From NCBI GenBank assembly GCA_945494195.1, contig CALYVJ010000038.1, positions 1 to 10,374 of the forward strand: 10,374 nucleotides of DNA, in the 5' to 3' direction. Position numbers and translations under genes: made by a program. Source of the stretch: an uncultured Selenomonas sp. GTDB taxonomy: Bacteria; Bacillota; Negativicutes; Selenomonadales; Selenomonadaceae. Shown here in pieces: positions 1-7,036 of this stretch (the stretch's first letter is position 1; the number at the start of each line of letters is the position of its first letter). The notes below the pieces were generated by a model. It ran no database searches, was not told where the DNA came from, and worked only from the letters and a program-made list of their open reading frames with translations.

Positions 1-29
1 TCCCAAGGTTTGATTTTGTAACCAGACAT
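1..29 (-). CDS. 5' end of an unidentified leftward gene (partial)
   Basis: Read on the minus strand, an ATG at 29-27 opens a frame giving MSGYKIKPW before the window ends. A good Shine-Dalgarno core, AGGAG (complement of 38-42), lies 8 bases upstream, and AT-rich promoter-like sequence lies further upstream. Nine residues are too few to name a family. It is transcribed divergently from rpiB. The start is supported by the ribosome binding site; the product is unknown. Confidence 0.5.
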
Positions 30-285
30 ATCGGGCACTCCTTTCTTATATTATAACATGAATGATATTGAGAGGATATTGGCATTATGCGCAAACTAAT
101 GTTCCTGACCTTATTATATCATAAAGAGAACATGAATTCTATATAAGGGAATGTATACACATTGTGCGTTGTGCCTTAGAAAATATTTTTTCGATAAGTA
201 ATAATAGGCGTCTTTTTTTTATGGGTAAAGGCGCTTATTTCGCCACGGAAAAATTCTTGGACTTCTATTTTTTTCGTTTGGCTTA
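30..285. other. Divergent intergenic region
   Basis: About 300 AT-rich bases separate the leftward gene start from rpiB. No reading frame here looks coding. It holds candidate leftward extended -10 elements (TGNTATAAT on the minus strand at about 59-50 and 121-113), the second of which would give a leader of roughly 75 bases. An inverted pair ATGTTC (99-104) and GAACAT (128-133) straddles that second -10. A loose stem pairs AATAGGCG (near 203-210) with CGCTTATT (near 232-239). I see nothing else definite. Confidence 0.4.
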
Positions 286-294
286 TGATACAAT
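286..294 (+). promoter_or_regulatory. Probable rpiB operon promoter (extended -10)
   Basis: TGATACAAT at 286-294 is an extended -10 (TG, one base, then TACAAT). The region 17 bases upstream has no good -35; TTGGAC at 257-262 is too far away (26 bases). Transcription would start near 301, leaving a leader of about 27 bases that contains the rpiB ribosome binding site. It probably drives the whole rpiB-glyA-upp-ychF run, because no convincing internal promoter is visible. Confidence 0.5.
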
Positions 295-327
295 AAAGAT
301 TAGTATGTATGAAAGGTGGAATAGAGC

Positions 328-771
328 ATGAAAATCACCATCGGCAGCGATCATGGTGCTGTCCAGCTGAAAGAAGAAGTCAAAATGGTGCTCAAGGAAT
401 ATGGCGATATCGAAGTTACGGATGTCGGCACGTTTGGCACGGAATCGGTTGACTATCCAGACATTGCAGAGAAAATCTGTGCGGATGTCGTTTCGGGCAA
501 GGCTGACCGCGGTATTGCGCTCTGTGGTACGGGAATTGGCATTTCTATTGCCTGCAACAAGGTAAAGGGGATTCGCTGTGCACTTTGCAACGATGTTTAT
601 TCGGCAAAGATGTCTCGTCAGCATAACAATGCCAATGTACTGGCTATGGGCGGCCGTGTCGTTGGTTTCGGTCCGGCTGGCGAAATCGTTCGCGCTTGGG
701 TAGAGGGCGAGTTCGAGGGTGGCCGTCATGAGCGCCGGGTAAATAAAATCATGGCAATCGAGCAGAAATAA
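328..771 (+). CDS. rpiB: Ribose-5-phosphate isomerase B
   Basis: RpiB interconverts ribulose-5-phosphate and ribose-5-phosphate in the cytosolic pentose phosphate pathway, supplying ribose for PRPP and nucleotides. The 147 residues match the usual family length. Visible family motifs are GSDHG at residues 6-10, CGTGIG at 66-71 with the expected catalytic Cys66, and HNNAN at 99-103 with the expected His99. A LacA/RpiB alternative for other sugars is unlikely because the CGTG and HNNAN blocks are both RpiB-like and the neighbours are nucleotide genes. The start is set by AAAGGTGG at 312-319, eight bases before the ATG. It is the first gene of a rightward run; glyA follows after 80 bases. Confidence 0.95.
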   Translation: MKITIGSDHGAVQLKEEVKMVLKEYGDIEVTDVGTFGTESVDYPDIAEKICADVVSGKADRGIALCGTGIGISIACNKVKGIRCALCNDVYSAKMSRQHNNANVLAMGGRVVGFGPAGEIVRAWVEGEFEGGRHERRVNKIMAIEQK

Positions 772-851
772 TCCTGTATTTGCCGCTATACTGTAAAACT
801 AAAAATTAAGCAAGTGTCCGCATTCATCATCTGTTTTAGGAGGTTCTCCCT

Positions 852-2099
852 ATGAGTCTTATGGAAACACTGAAGAAGTCTGATCCCGAAATCGCCGCAC
901 AGCTCGATCGTGAGCTGAATCGCCAGCGTACGAAGCTGGAGCTTATCGCTTCGGAAAATATCGTGAGCAAGGCTGTTCTGGAAGCCCAGGGCAGTGTGCT
1001 GACGAATAAGTATGCCGAAGGGTATCCTGGCAAACGCTATTATGGTGGCTGCGAATTCGTGGATGAGGTGGAAACGCTGGCTATCGAACGCGCGAAGAAA
1101 CTCTTTGGCGCGGCTTATGCCAATGTGCAGCCTCATTCGGGGGCGCAGGCCAATATGGCGGTATTCTTTGCGCTGTTGCAGCCGGGGGATACCGTTATGG
1201 GGATGAATCTGACGGATGGCGGGCATTTGACCCATGGCAGTCCGGTCAACATGTCCGGTAAGTATTTCAACATTGTTCCTTATGGCGTCACGAAGGAAAC
1301 CGAGACGATTGATTATGATGCACTGGAAAAGCAGGCAGAAGAGTGCAAGCCAAAGATGATTGTGGCAGGTGCTTCGGCCTATGCACGCGTCATTGATTTC
1401 CCGCGTTTGTCCGAGATTGCGGGGAAGGTTGGCGCTTATCTGATGGTGGATATTGCGCATATTGCCGGTTTGGTCGCTGCTGGGGAGCATCCAAACCCGG
1501 TTCCCTATGCTGATGTGGTTACGACGACAACCCATAAGACTTTGCGCGGCCCGCGTGGTGGTATGATTCTCTGCCGCGATGCTGAGTTTGGCAAGCAGTT
1601 CAATAAGGCTGTTTTCCCTGGTATCCAGGGCGGCCCGCTGATGCATGTCATCGCTGCCAAGGCTGTGGCATTGGGGGAGGCTTTGCGTCCGGAGTTCAAA
1701 GAGTACGCAAAGCAGCTCAAGAAAAATGCCAAGGCACTGGCCGATAGTTTGATGAAGAATGGTTTCCGTATTGTCTCGGGCGGTACGGACAACCACCTGA
1801 TGCTTGTTGACCTTACGAGCAAGGGCATTACGGGCAAAGAGGCCCAGTTTGTGCTCGACGAGGTCAATATCACTGCCAACCGCAACACGATACCTTTTGA
1901 GCCGCTCTCCCCGTTCGTTACGAGTGGTATTCGTTTGGGCTCGCCGGCCCTTACGACGCGTGGATTCCAAGAGGATGATATGATAGAAGTAGGCAACATC
2001 ATAGCAATGGTCCTTTCGAATCCGCAGGATGAAGCCACGAAAGAGGAGGCACGCAAGCGCGTAGCTGCCCTCTGCGAAAAATACCCGCTTTATGAGTAA
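852..2099 (+). CDS. glyA: Serine hydroxymethyltransferase
   Basis: GlyA is a PLP enzyme converting serine plus tetrahydrofolate to glycine plus 5,10-methylene-tetrahydrofolate, the main one-carbon source for purines and dTMP. At 415 residues it has full bacterial length. Motifs in order are LIASENIVS (about residues 31-39), [13 protein letters not shown] (about 54-66), [11 protein letters not shown], and [14 protein letters not shown], in which Lys229 is the expected Schiff-base lysine (same number as in E. coli). The ATG at 852 has a near-perfect TAGGAGGTT at 837-845. The 80-base gap after rpiB contains no clear terminator or strong promoter, so co-transcription is likely. The stop lies 17 bases before upp. 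Confidence 0.97.
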   Translation: MSLMETLKKSDPEIAAQLDRELNRQRTKLELIASENIVSKAVLEAQGSVLTNKYAEGYPGKRYYGGCEFVDEVETLAIERAKKLFGAAYANVQPHSGAQANMAVFFALLQPGDTVMGMNLTDGGHLTHGSPVNMSGKYFNIVPYGVTKETETIDYDALEKQAEECKPKMIVAGASAYARVIDFPRLSEIAGKVGAYLMVDIAHIAGLVAAGEHPNPVPYADVVTTTTHKTLRGPRGGMILCRDAEFGKQFNKAVFPGIQGGPLMHVIAAKAVALGEALRPEFKEYAKQLKKNAKALADSLMKNGFRIVSGGTDNHLMLVDLTSKGITGKEAQFVLDEVNITANRNTIPFEPLSPFVTSGIRLGSPALTTRGFQEDDMIEVGNIIAMVLSNPQDEATKEEARKRVAALCEKYPLYE

Positions 2100-2116
2100 A
2101 AAGGAGAAGAAAGAAA

Positions 2117-2755
2117 ATGTCTGAAGATATGAAAGTCACCGTAATCGACCACCCGCTGATTCAGCACAAGCTGACGCTGATGCGCCAGAAGGATACGGGA
2201 ACGAAGGATTTCCGTGAGCTTTTGGAAGAGATTGCTATGCTCATGGCGTATGAGATTACCCGTGATTTCCCGCTGAAGGAAATCGAGATTGAGACGCCGG
2301 TGGCAAAATGCAAAGCCAAGGTTCTCGAGGGCAAGAAGGTCGGTGTGGTTCCCATCCTGCGTGCAGGCCTCGGGATGCTCAACGGTGTCGTCAACATGAT
2401 TCCGGCCGCTCGTGTCGGTCATGTGGGCATGTATCGTGACCCGAAGACGCTTAAACCGGTAGAGTATTATTGCAAGCTGCCGAATGACGTTGAAGAACGT
2501 ACGCTTATCGTCGTTGACCCGATGCTGGCAACGGGCGGCAGTGCGTCCGCAGCTCTTTCCCTGCTCAAGGAGAAAGGGGCCAAATCCTTGATCCTCATGT
2601 GCCTCGTAGCAGCACCGGAAGGCGTCAAGGTTATCAACGAGGAGCATCCGGATGTACCGCTTTACGTGGCATCGATTGACGAAAAGCTCAACGAAAAAGG
2701 CTATATCGTACCAGGCTTGGGCGATGCTGGCGACCGCATTTTTGGTACGCTTTGA
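2117..2755 (+). CDS. upp: Uracil phosphoribosyltransferase
   Basis: Upp salvages uracil: uracil plus PRPP gives UMP and pyrophosphate. The 212 residues fit the family. The conserved [10 protein letters not shown] lies near the N-terminus (residues 11-20), the PRPP-binding loop [11 protein letters not shown] at 133-143, and the uracil-binding C-terminal block [17 protein letters not shown] at 195-211. The start at 2117 is chosen because AAGGAG at 2101-2106 is suitably placed. Met5 (2129) would match shorter homologues but has no ribosome binding site. It follows glyA by 17 bases and precedes ychF by 22 bases, so it is almost certainly in the same transcript. Confidence 0.96.
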   Translation: MSEDMKVTVIDHPLIQHKLTLMRQKDTGTKDFRELLEEIAMLMAYEITRDFPLKEIEIETPVAKCKAKVLEGKKVGVVPILRAGLGMLNGVVNMIPAARVGHVGMYRDPKTLKPVEYYCKLPNDVEERTLIVVDPMLATGGSASAALSLLKEKGAKSLILMCLVAAPEGVKVINEEHPDVPLYVASIDEKLNEKGYIVPGLGDAGDRIFGTL

Positions 2756-2777
2756 TTGATTTAAAGGAGTAAGTATT

Positions 2778-3884
2778 TTGAGTAATTTAGAAGTAGGTAT
2801 TGTCGGCCTGCCAAATGTCGGCAAGAGTACGCTTTTTAATGCGATTACGAAGGCTGGCGCTGAGGCGGCCAACTTCCCGTTCTGCACGATTGAGCCGAAT
2901 GTCGGCGTCGTAGCGGTTCCGGATGAGCGCCTCAAGGTGCTGCATGAGCTCTATGATTCCAAGAAAACGACGCCGGCATCGGTTCGCTTTGTGGATATTG
3001 CTGGCCTCGTAAAAGGTGCCTCGAAGGGGGAGGGCCTTGGCAATAAATTCTTGGAGCACATCCGTCAGGTGGATGCGGTAGCCCATGTTGTCCGCTGCTT
3101 TGAAGACCCGAACATCACCCATGTTGAGGGGGGCATCGACCCGTTGCGCGATATCGACATCATCCAGACGGAACTTTGCCTGGCGGATCTGGAAGTGGTA
3201 GAAAAACGCATCATGAAAGTAGCCAAGCTGGCGAAATCTGGCGCCAAGGAAGCCCGTGTGGAGGATGAAATCCTGCGCCGTATCAAGGAAGCCCTCGATG
3301 AGGCAAAACCGGCCCGTCAGGTTGACTTGAGTGACGATGACCTTGAGGTCATCAAGGATATGAACCTTATTACGCTGAAACCGACGCTTTATGTCACGAA
3401 TGTGGCTGAGGATGAAGTGGCAACGGCTTTCGCGGAAAATGCATATGTGCAGAAGGTTAAGGAATTCGCGGCTCAGGAGGGCGCAGAGGTAGTGGCTATC
3501 TCGGCGAAGGTTGAGTCGGAAATCGCTGAGCTTGACGAGGAAGAAGCTAAGGCGTTCCTCGAAGACCTCGGCGAGACGGAAAGTGGTCTTGACCGCCTGA
3601 TTAAGGCAGCCTTTGATCTTCTGGGACTCCAGACGTTCCTGACGGCAGGCCCGGATGAATGCCGTGCTTGGACGATCGTCAAAGGAACGACGGCACCGAA
3701 AGCCGCTGGCAAAATCCATACGGATTTCGAGCGTGGCTTTATCCGTGCCGAGATTGTCAACTACGACGATCTCGTAGCGAACGGCAGCGTCGCCGCTGCT
3801 CGTGAGAAGGGACAGGTACGTGTTGAGGGTAAGGATTACGTCATGCAGGATGGCGATGTCGTAAACTTCCGCTTTAATGTATAA
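2778..3884 (+). CDS. ychF: YchF/OLA1-type ribosome-binding ATPase
   Basis: YchF is a cytosolic Obg-related P-loop protein that binds ribosomes and, unusually for the family, prefers ATP. The 368 residues are close to the usual length of about 363. The P-loop GLPNVGKST is at residues 10-18 and the switch block DIAGLV starts at 73. The G4 position reads NVAE at 208-211 in place of the NKxD of true GTPases, the known basis for ATP use. The final 85 or so residues form the TGS domain ([12 protein letters not shown] to VVNFRF). It starts with TTG at 2778, behind a strong AAAGGAG at 2763-2769 with eight bases of spacing, so the rare start is well supported. It is the last gene of the run. Confidence 0.96.
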   Translation: MSNLEVGIVGLPNVGKSTLFNAITKAGAEAANFPFCTIEPNVGVVAVPDERLKVLHELYDSKKTTPASVRFVDIAGLVKGASKGEGLGNKFLEHIRQVDAVAHVVRCFEDPNITHVEGGIDPLRDIDIIQTELCLADLEVVEKRIMKVAKLAKSGAKEARVEDEILRRIKEALDEAKPARQVDLSDDDLEVIKDMNLITLKPTLYVTNVAEDEVATAFAENAYVQKVKEFAAQEGAEVVAISAKVESEIAELDEEEAKAFLEDLGETESGLDRLIKAAFDLLGLQTFLTAGPDECRAWTIVKGTTAPKAAGKIHTDFERGFIRAEIVNYDDLVANGSVAAAREKGQVRVEGKDYVMQDGDVVNFRFNV

Positions 3885-3899
3885 AATTTAATCATAGTC

Positions 3900-3943
3900 A
3901 AGGGGCTGGTGCATGTTTTGAGCATGTGAACCAGCCTCTTTGG
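3900..3943 (+). terminator. Terminator after ychF
   Basis: AAGGGGCTGGT at 3900-3910 pairs with ACCAGCCTCTT at 3930-3940 (one G-U pair), with a weaker inner GCATG/CATG stem. A short T run follows (CTCTTTGGG). It lies 16 bases after the ychF stop and probably ends the housekeeping transcript, although the T tract is short. Confidence 0.7.
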
Positions 3944-3949
3944 GTTAGC

Positions 3950-3978
3950 TTGTGTTTTCGTAGTAGGGAAGTTATTAT
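3950..3978 (+). promoter_or_regulatory. Probable promoter of the Fic gene
   Basis: TTGTGT at 3950-3955 and TATTAT at 3973-3978 are separated by exactly 17 bases. The -10 matches consensus at five of six positions and the -35 at three. Transcription would begin near 3985, giving a leader of about 150 bases that contains both palindromes at 4020-4099. Confidence 0.5.
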
Positions 3979-4019
3979 ATAACAAAGGAAAGTGGATTTC
4001 TTAGTTTTGCAGGAGTGAA

Positions 4020-4067
4020 GCTAATTTATGTAGGAAAAAAGCGCTGTTTTTTCCTACATAAATTAGC
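4020..4067. repeat. Perfect 21-bp inverted repeat, 6-base loop
   Basis: Positions 4020-4040 and 4047-4067 are exact reverse complements over 21 bases, around the loop GCGCTG. The inner part of the stem is TAGGAAAAAA and the outer part is GCTAATTTATG. It is too AT-rich and lacks the GC stem plus free T tail of an ordinary terminator. It sits in the probable Fic leader, directly abutting a second, related hairpin. Confidence 0.9.
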
Positions 4068-4099
4068 AACTAGGAAAAAAACGCTGTTCTTTCCTAGTT
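4068..4099. repeat. Second, related inverted repeat (13-bp arms)
   Basis: Positions 4068-4080 and 4087-4099 pair at 12 of 13 positions around the loop ACGCTG. It shares with the preceding hairpin the inner arm TAGGAAAAAA, the loop core CGCTG and the closing TTTCCTA, but has a different, shorter outer arm (AAC/GTT). No base separates the two hairpins. The second ends 37 bases before the Fic start codon. Confidence 0.85.
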
Positions 4100-4136
4100 G
4101 GGGTACTGAAATTATGTCATAAGAAGGGATGTTCGT

Positions 4137-5366
4137 ATGGAGAGTATTCATTTAAACGCGCTGTTTCATTCTGATGAGCACAAATGGAATGAACTTTACC
4201 AATCGCTGTACAATTCGCCCTTGACGCATGTACTTGCATTCGATATTCATCCTGCGAAGAGTCAGCGTCACTATCCAGCGTTCTTTTATTATACGGAAGA
4301 ACTTATGCAAACAACTATCTCGCTGATGAGCCAAATGAACGAGTTGACGAAAATTGCCAACCGTATTCCTGCTATTGCTATCGAGGCATTCCAACGGGCA
4401 TGTTTGATAGAGGAAATAAAATCCAGTAATGATATCGAAGGGGTTAATAGTACGCGAAAGGAAATCAGTCAGGCGCTTGATGCGCAGGATAATATATCGG
4501 TAGCGGAAACTACACGCCTTTGGAGTACTGTTAATAAGTATATCAAGTTGCAGAATAAACAGGATATTTCTTTTAGCAATAGTTCGGATTTGCGCAAATT
4601 CTATGATGAATTTATTTTAGATGAAATTCGCAGAGATGATCCTAAAAATATTCCTGATGGCGAAATATTTCGAAAAAGCAGTGTGGAGGTATGGTCAAAA
4701 ACAAAAGTGATACATCGTGGCGTTTTTCCAGAAAGACGCATTATCGATAGCATGGATAAAGCACTAGCGATATTGCATGATTCTCAAATTCCTAATTTGG
4801 TGCGAGTAGCAATTTTCCATTACCTGTTTGGTTATATACACCCATTTTATGATGGCAATGGTCGTACGTCACGATTTATCACCTCGTTTTATCTTGCGCG
4901 TATTTTGAGTCCGCTAGTGGCAATTCGGTTGTCTATAACCATAAAAAAATCGCTTCGCATGTACTATAAATTGTTTGAGGAGACAAATTCCTATGGAAAT
5001 AGGGGAGATTTAACCCCATTCATTACAGGTTTTTTATGGATTATAGAAAAGAGTATCGTGCGTGTTAAAGAAGATTTAAAGGAGAAGGAGCGATTGTTAG
5101 AAGAATACAGCAGGTTGTTAGAACGGCTTGAGGCTGTTGATAATCGAACGGATAAAAGTATTTGTTATGTATTACTCCAAGCTGCTTTGTTTTCGGAGGA
5201 TGGGGCAACACTAGCAGAGATTGCAGGAACTTTGCGAAAGAATGAACGGACGATAAAGACACATATTAATAATATTCCATCGGAGTATGTTTGCGTCGAT
5301 AAAAGTCATCGTGCACATAGGTTTAAGTTAAATCTCGAGTCATTGCCCCTAATTGCTTCAATTTGA
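4137..5366 (+). CDS. Class II Fic-domain protein (probable AMPylase) with C-terminal HTH
   Basis: Fic proteins usually transfer AMP from ATP to a hydroxyl side chain of a target protein. The complete catalytic motif HPFYDGNGRTSR is at residues 235-246, with His235 the expected general base. An N-terminal inhibitory motif, S97-x3-E101-G102 (SNDIEG), matches the class II arrangement in which the Glu blocks ATP binding. A helical, charged stretch (about 310-335) leads to a C-terminal winged-HTH-like region (about 353-380, ATLAEIAGTLRKNERTIKTHI). The 409 residues look intact. The start at 4137 has a weak AAGGG at 4124-4128. No Fic-antitoxin or Doc/Phd partner lies beside it, consistent with an intramolecular inhibitor. 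Codons are visibly more AT-rich than in the flanking housekeeping genes, suggesting acquisition. The target is unknown. Confidence 0.9.
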   Translation: MESIHLNALFHSDEHKWNELYQSLYNSPLTHVLAFDIHPAKSQRHYPAFFYYTEELMQTTISLMSQMNELTKIANRIPAIAIEAFQRACLIEEIKSSNDIEGVNSTRKEISQALDAQDNISVAETTRLWSTVNKYIKLQNKQDISFSNSSDLRKFYDEFILDEIRRDDPKNIPDGEIFRKSSVEVWSKTKVIHRGVFPERRIIDSMDKALAILHDSQIPNLVRVAIFHYLFGYIHPFYDGNGRTSRFITSFYLARILSPLVAIRLSITIKKSLRMYYKLFEETNSYGNRGDLTPFITGFLWIIEKSIVRVKEDLKEKERLLEEYSRLLERLEAVDNRTDKSICYVLLQAALFSEDGATLAEIAGTLRKNERTIKTHINNIPSEYVCVDKSHRAHRFKLNLESLPLIASI

Positions 5367-5385
5367 TAGATATTGATTGCTACGC

Positions 5386-5441
5386 AAAAACGGGGTTGTT
5401 GCACGAGTGAGAAATCACTTATGCACAGCCCCTTTTGCTTT
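5386..5441 (+). terminator. Terminator after Fic, formed by the end of the IS remnant
   Basis: ACGGGGTTGTTGCACGAGTG (5390-5409) folds back imperfectly on CACTTATGCACAGCCCCTTTT (5417-5437) around a short loop, followed by a T-rich stretch (CCTTTTGCTTTT). It begins 20 bases after the fic stop. Its left arm is also the outer inverted repeat of the IS remnant, so the mobile element end appears to provide the terminator. Confidence 0.6.
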
Positions 5442-6014
5442 TCAACTTGACGATATCTTAGAAGCTTGAATGCTGCGATTTACCCGCAACTGGATACGAT
5501 AGTTCTCTTCGCTCTCATAACCAGCATCTGCTACTACATTGCGGTAACGTTTGTTCGTGTAGCGTTCCATTTCCTGTAAAAATGGAATCAGGGTTGTCGT
5601 GTCCGCTGGCTGCGGGCCGACTGTAGCCCAGGTAACAAATTCAGAATCTGTGCCATACTGAATGTTGTAGGCAGGTTTTAGCTGGCCGTTTTTCATGGCA
5701 TCCTCTTTCATCCGCATGAAGGTAGCATCTAAGTCTGTCTTGGCAAAGCTGCTGCGTTTCCCTATTCCATGGACAAACTGTATTCCCTGCTCTTTCTGCC
5801 GGGCTTTCAATTTGCGGCGTAGCTTCTTTAGCTGGTGTAAGTGGATAACATTGCCATATGAGAGGGAAACAGAAAAATCTTCCTTGGCCTTGTTCACGAA
5901 ATCCGGCAGTTTTTCCAGAAGTTTAGCCTGGTTCTTTTGGACAGACTTTTTCCAGACAAACTTGTATTTGTTGGCAGCAGATTCGATTTTTGTTCCATCT
6001 TGCATATCTAAATT
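5442..6014 (-). pseudogene. IS1182-family transposase fragment
   Basis: The minus-strand frame beginning near 6014 (NLDMQDGTKIESAANKY) reads through the central catalytic part of an IS1182-type DDE transposase. Recognisable blocks are DGTKIE, KYKFVWKK, DLDATFMRMKEDAMKNGQLKPAYNIQYG, and VVADAGYESEENY close to the end. The N-terminal helix-turn-helix/DUF772-like half is missing (an in-frame stop lies just upstream). After EENY the frame runs into an unrelated tail (RIQLRVNRSIQASKISSS), so the last catalytic acidic region is also lost. Only about 190 codons remain of a family usually over 400. It is inactive. Confidence 0.8.
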
Positions 6015-6021
6015 CTACATC

Positions 6022-6056
6022 TAATCCCGAGGTATTCAAGCCCCGGGATTATTTTT
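6022..6056 (+). terminator. Rightward intrinsic terminator inside the IS remnant
   Basis: TAATCCCGAGG (6022-6032) pairs with CCCCGGGATTA (6041-6051) with one G-U-type mismatch around an 8-base loop, immediately followed by TTTTTC. The T run is on the plus strand, opposite to the transposase. It could insulate the element from transcription, or belong to a lost rightward gene. Confidence 0.6.
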
Positions 6057-6064
6057 CATATATG

Positions 6065-6109
6065 AAAAAGGGTTGCTGCACATATCATTACGTGCAACAA
6101 CCCCGTTTT
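6065..6109 (-). terminator. Hairpin at the right end of the IS remnant
   Basis: AAAAAGGGTTGCTGCAC (6065-6081) pairs with GTGCAACAACCCCGTTTT (6092-6109) around a 10-base loop. Read leftwards it ends in CTTTTTC, a good intrinsic terminator for minus-strand transcripts coming from the oxidoreductase remnant. The rightward T run is only GTTTT. The outer arm is also the terminal inverted repeat. Confidence 0.6.
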
Positions 6110-6127
6110 GGGATTTATAACACGATT

Positions 6128-6637
6128 TTATTTCCTGCGGATGTTTACTAATACGTCATAGAGAGCGACGCCGTTTAGGGCGTTGACGGTTCCGTGTTTG
6201 CTGCTGCCCTGGTAGCTCAGGATTATATCGGGGGGCAGGTGGGAATCGAAGCGGAGGATTCCCGTCAGCTGCCCGTGCTGGTTCCGCAGACGGGCGATTT
6301 CAAGGTCGCTCTTTGTCTCTCCCTGGGGTGGTATTGCCCGTTCGTTGATGTCGAGCCATTGCTGGAAATACCCGGTGTAGATATCGAGGTCTTCTTCGGT
6401 CTGGGTAGTGGGGCCAAGGCTGTTGAACATGCCCTCACAGGCATTGCGCAGCAGGCCGAAGTTGCCCGAGTATTTGTTAAGGCAGAGGGGCAGTGTGGAG
6501 TTGAAGCGCGTTTTGAGATCCAGGATTTTGCGGGCGATGATGTCGATGGCGGTATCCCACGAGATGCGCTGCCAGTGGCCGCTGCCACGTTCGTGTTGGA
6601 TCATGGGATAGAGAAGCCGGTCTTTATGGTAGACTTG
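6128..6637 (-). pseudogene. Molybdopterin oxidoreductase (DmsA-like) remnant, mosaic of three pieces
   Basis: Read leftwards, this frame joins three blocks of a DMSO-reductase-family molybdopterin subunit that are normally hundreds of residues apart. Positions about 6637-6386 resemble the N-terminal part just after the iron-sulfur motif (VYHKDRLLYPM, RISWDTAIDIIA, YSGNFGLL, FNSLGPTT). About 6385-6287 resemble a mid-protein block (INERAIPPQGETKSDLEIARL). About 6286-6128 resemble the C-terminal MGD-binding domain (RNQHGQLTG, PPDIILSYQG, HGTVNALN, LYDVLVNI). Roughly 170 codons remain of a protein usually near 700-800, with no Tat signal or cluster cysteines. The frame stays open across both deletion joints. 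Frames upstream of 6637 are antisense to the ferredoxin remnant and not part of it. Exact subfamily and substrate cannot be told. Confidence 0.75.
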
Positions 6638-7036
6638 TCGTTGGGATGCAACCATTGTGCATCGCCGGAATGTATCCGCGTCTGTCCGGAGAATTGTTAC
6701 GACAAATTGCTCAATGGCATAGTCGTTCATCACAGTGAGCATTGTATCGGCTGTGGGCGTTGCGTGGGGGCATGCCCGTATGGTGCACCCCATCTTAACG
6801 CCAAAACGGGGAAAGTGGAGAAATGTGATTTCTGCCGGGATCGGTTAAAGGAAGGAAAACAGCCCATGTGCGTCGAATTATGTCCAGTGGGCGCATTGAA
6901 ATTGATTCCCCTTGATGACGCAGAGCCAAGCGGTTTTTTTAGGGGACCCATTGGTGCGCTATACGCGTCCATCGATGCGTTTTTATCGAGGCACGTGAGC
7001 CGGTTTGTTTCTGGCGTAAAGAGGGGAAGAAGCTTC
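6626..7036 (+). pseudogene. DmsB-like four-cluster ferredoxin subunit, 5'-truncated
   Basis: From about 6632 the plus strand encodes the electron-transfer subunit of a DMSO-reductase-type complex: LSLGCNHCASPEC.., CIGCGRCVGACPYGAP, GKVEKCDFCRDRL, then CVELCPVGALKL. These cysteine groups correspond to the second, third and fourth [4Fe-4S] sites. The usual N-terminal first cluster (CxGCxxCxxAC) is absent because the upstream sequence is antisense to the molybdopterin-subunit remnant. The frame is open from 6194, but residues before about 6626 are that antisense shadow. ATG 6626 has only a weak GAGAAG upstream. The stretch after PVGALKL (about 6900-7036) is not recognisable. Probably nonfunctional, since its catalytic partner is deleted. 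Confidence 0.75.

Larger units (their letters stand above)
5387..6109. mobile_element. Deleted IS1182-type insertion sequence remnant, 723 bp
   Basis: AAAACGGGGTTGTTGCACG occurs at 5387-5405 and, as its exact complement, at 6091-6109, giving 19-bp perfect inverted ends. Beyond the 19 bp, both ends continue into imperfectly related hairpins. The interior holds part of an IS1182-type transposase on the minus strand and little else, so the element is far below the length of a complete, autonomous copy. I found no obvious target-site duplication at the edges (flanks TACGCA and GGGATT), so the original boundaries remain uncertain. Confidence 0.7.

Noticed and set aside
786..1970. Long minus-strand frame opposite glyA
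   Set aside because: It lies wholly antisense to an unambiguous glyA, has no recognisable motif, and has a composition typical of a shadow frame.
4020..4099. CRISPR array or ordinary terminator
   Set aside because: There are only two units, no spacers, different outer arms, and AT-rich stems without a free T tail.
6194..6625. Amino-terminal 144 residues of the long plus-strand frame as a real protein domain
   Set aside because: The opposite strand encodes clear molybdopterin oxidoreductase blocks here, and the plus-strand translation has no recognisable motif. The open frame is a shadow.
6638..6793. First 52 residues of the minus-strand frame as an N-terminal extension of the molybdopterin remnant
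   Set aside because: This stretch is antisense to the conserved cysteine motifs of the ferredoxin remnant, which is the better-supported coding strand.
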